Assembly: GCA_016781775.1 (NCBI GenBank)
Contig: JADDPR010000075.1
Location: forward strand, 1-6,193
DNA length: 6,193 bases
Source: Rubrobacter sp.
GTDB taxonomy: Bacteria > Actinomycetota > Rubrobacteria > Rubrobacterales > Rubrobacteraceae
Direction: 5' to 3'
Below are positions 5,326 to 6,193 of the stretch, in pieces. The translations under genes and the position numbers were made by a program. The notes under the pieces were generated by a model. That model did no database searches. It was given only the letters and a program-made list of their open reading frames with translations, and was not told the DNA's origin. Every line of letters starts with the position of its first letter. Within the stretch, counting starts at the first letter, position 1.

Positions 5326-6193
5326 ACAGCACCCCCAGGATCTCCTTGTTGTATCCGTGCGGGTCCGCGAGCGAGCGGTCGGGTCGGAAGGTGAACTCCT
5401 TCTGGCGGTACGACCAGGTGCCGTCCTCGACCTTGGCGCGGACCTCGTCGAACTCCTCTCGGTCTATGCCGCGGTAGTTGAAGATGTCGCCGGGCTTCGG
5501 GAAGACGATGGAGTCCTTGAAATCGGGGAGCTGCTGCTTAACGTCGAGGACCGGGGCCGGGGCCAGGCCGAAGAGTTGGTAGCCGCCCGCCCCCTGCACC
5601 GAGTAGATCACCGCGAACCCGCCCCCGAAGCCAAAGGCCCGCTCGGGGGTGTAGGTGCGGGGCCTCACGTACTTGGGGACCTCCACCTGCTCCTCGGGGG
5701 GGACGAGCTGGTAGCACCACGGCAGCCCCGGCACGAACCCGATCATCGTCACCAGCCACGGAGAGCCCAAAAGGGCGGCAATGAAGTCTTCCTTGGAGTC
5801 GTAACCGTTTATGCGGGCCGAGTACTCCAAGTCGGTGGCATTCGGGTCCTGGTGGCGGTCGCGGAAGCGCATCAGGGCTTCGTGGGTCCAGGGATCTTCC
5901 ATCATCACCGGCACGTCCACGACCCTGGTCGGGAGCTCGAAGTCCCCGACGTCGCCGACCTCCCCGTCTATCTCCTTGAGGCGCCCTATCAGGTTGTCCG
6001 GGTGCAGCTCGTCGGGGTCTATCCGGATCATGTACGAGGCATTGGACGGGCAGATGTCCATGATGCCCGGAATGTTTTCCTCGCGCAGCTTGTTGGTGAT
6101 CGCCATCGCCCGGAAGTTGACCTCTAGGCTCATCCCCTCCGCGAGCTCCACGAAGACGAACTCGTCCCCGCCGTAGCTGTACCGCGCCTGGGG
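5315..6193 (-). CDS. pxpB: PxpB/KipI-family carboxyltransferase subunit, urea carboxylase-like, 5' end outside the window
   Basis: Partner of the PxpC-type protein, together forming a biotin-dependent carboxyltransferase. The frame is open to the window edge, giving 292 visible residues. The first visible ones, RYSYGGDEFVFVEL at 4-17 and MSLEVNF at 21-27, match the N-terminal region of the family, so the true start lies a little beyond 6193. The GTG at 6151 would cut into the domain. Later motifs are PSNASYMIRIDP at 49-60, IGFVPGLPW at 151-159 (family IGFxPGFPY), VPKYVRPRTYTPE at 172-184, GFGGGFAVIY at 188-197 and GAGGYQLFG at 201-209. C-terminal to these is PGDIFNYRGIDREEFDEV at 234-251. The VPKY..PRT.TPE and GGYQ blocks and the extended C-terminus resemble the carboxyltransferase part of urea carboxylase more than the roughly 218-residue E. 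coli PxpB. It overlaps the next gene by 11 bp. The reaction could be on 5-oxoproline, urea or another amide; the sequence does not decide. Confidence 0.9.
   Translation of the reverse strand, partial: PQARYSYGGDEFVFVELAEGMSLEVNFRAMAITNKLREENIPGIMDICPSNASYMIRIDPDELHPDNLIGRLKEIDGEVGDVGDFELPTRVVDVPVMMEDPWTHEALMRFRDRHQDPNATDLEYSARINGYDSKEDFIAALLGSPWLVTMIGFVPGLPWCYQLVPPEEQVEVPKYVRPRTYTPERAFGFGGGFAVIYSVQGAGGYQLFGLAPAPVLDVKQQLPDFKDSIVFPKPGDIFNYRGIDREEFDEVRAKVEDGTWSYRQKEFTFRPDRSLADPHGYNKEILGVLYGD

Noticed and set aside
3775..5394. 539-codon open frame on the plus strand
   Set aside because: It is antisense to the PxpA and PxpC genes, which have clear family motifs. The translation is Arg/Gly/Val/His-rich with no recognisable domain, as expected for a high-GC shadow frame.

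Overview
The window is high in G+C and carries six co-oriented protein genes, all on the minus strand. No RNA gene, mobile element, CRISPR array or plus-strand gene could be supported. The base composition, strong GGAGG-type ribosome sites, GTG starts and gene families would fit a high-GC actinobacterium (Rubrobacter-like) or a Chloroflexota member. That assignment is inference only, because no taxonomic marker is present.

The order in the direction of transcription, from high to low coordinates, is as follows. (1) 6193-5315: a PxpB/KipI-family carboxyltransferase subunit whose N-terminus runs off the window. (2) 5325-4351: a PxpC/KipA-family carboxyltransferase subunit, overlapping gene 1 by 11 bp. 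(3) 4236-3463: a divergent PxpA (LamB/YcsF family), after a 114 bp gap. (4) 3441-3202: a 79-residue biotin carboxyl carrier protein, 21 bp further on. (5) 3021-475: a large molybdopterin-binding subunit of the xanthine dehydrogenase/aldehyde oxidase/CoxL family, after a 180 bp gap holding two hairpins and a possible promoter. (6) 302-1: the first 100 residues of an amidase-signature enzyme, after a 172 bp gap.

Genes 1-4 look like one enzyme. PxpB and PxpC are homologous to the carboxyltransferase part of urea carboxylase, PxpA is the partner subunit of ATP-dependent 5-oxoprolinase, and the carrier protein would bring carboxybiotin. The biotin carboxylase that would charge the carrier is not in the window and may lie beyond position 6193. 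PxpB is longer than the classical E. coli-type protein and carries urea-carboxylase-like motifs, and PxpA has altered signature motifs. The substrate therefore need not be 5-oxoproline.

The molybdenum hydroxylase subunit and the amidase suggest a catabolic route. One reading is that the hydroxylase turns a C-H next to a ring nitrogen into a lactam, the biotin/ATP-dependent complex opens the lactam, and the amidase acts on an amide intermediate. This pathway is inference from gene context. The individual family assignments are well supported by motifs.
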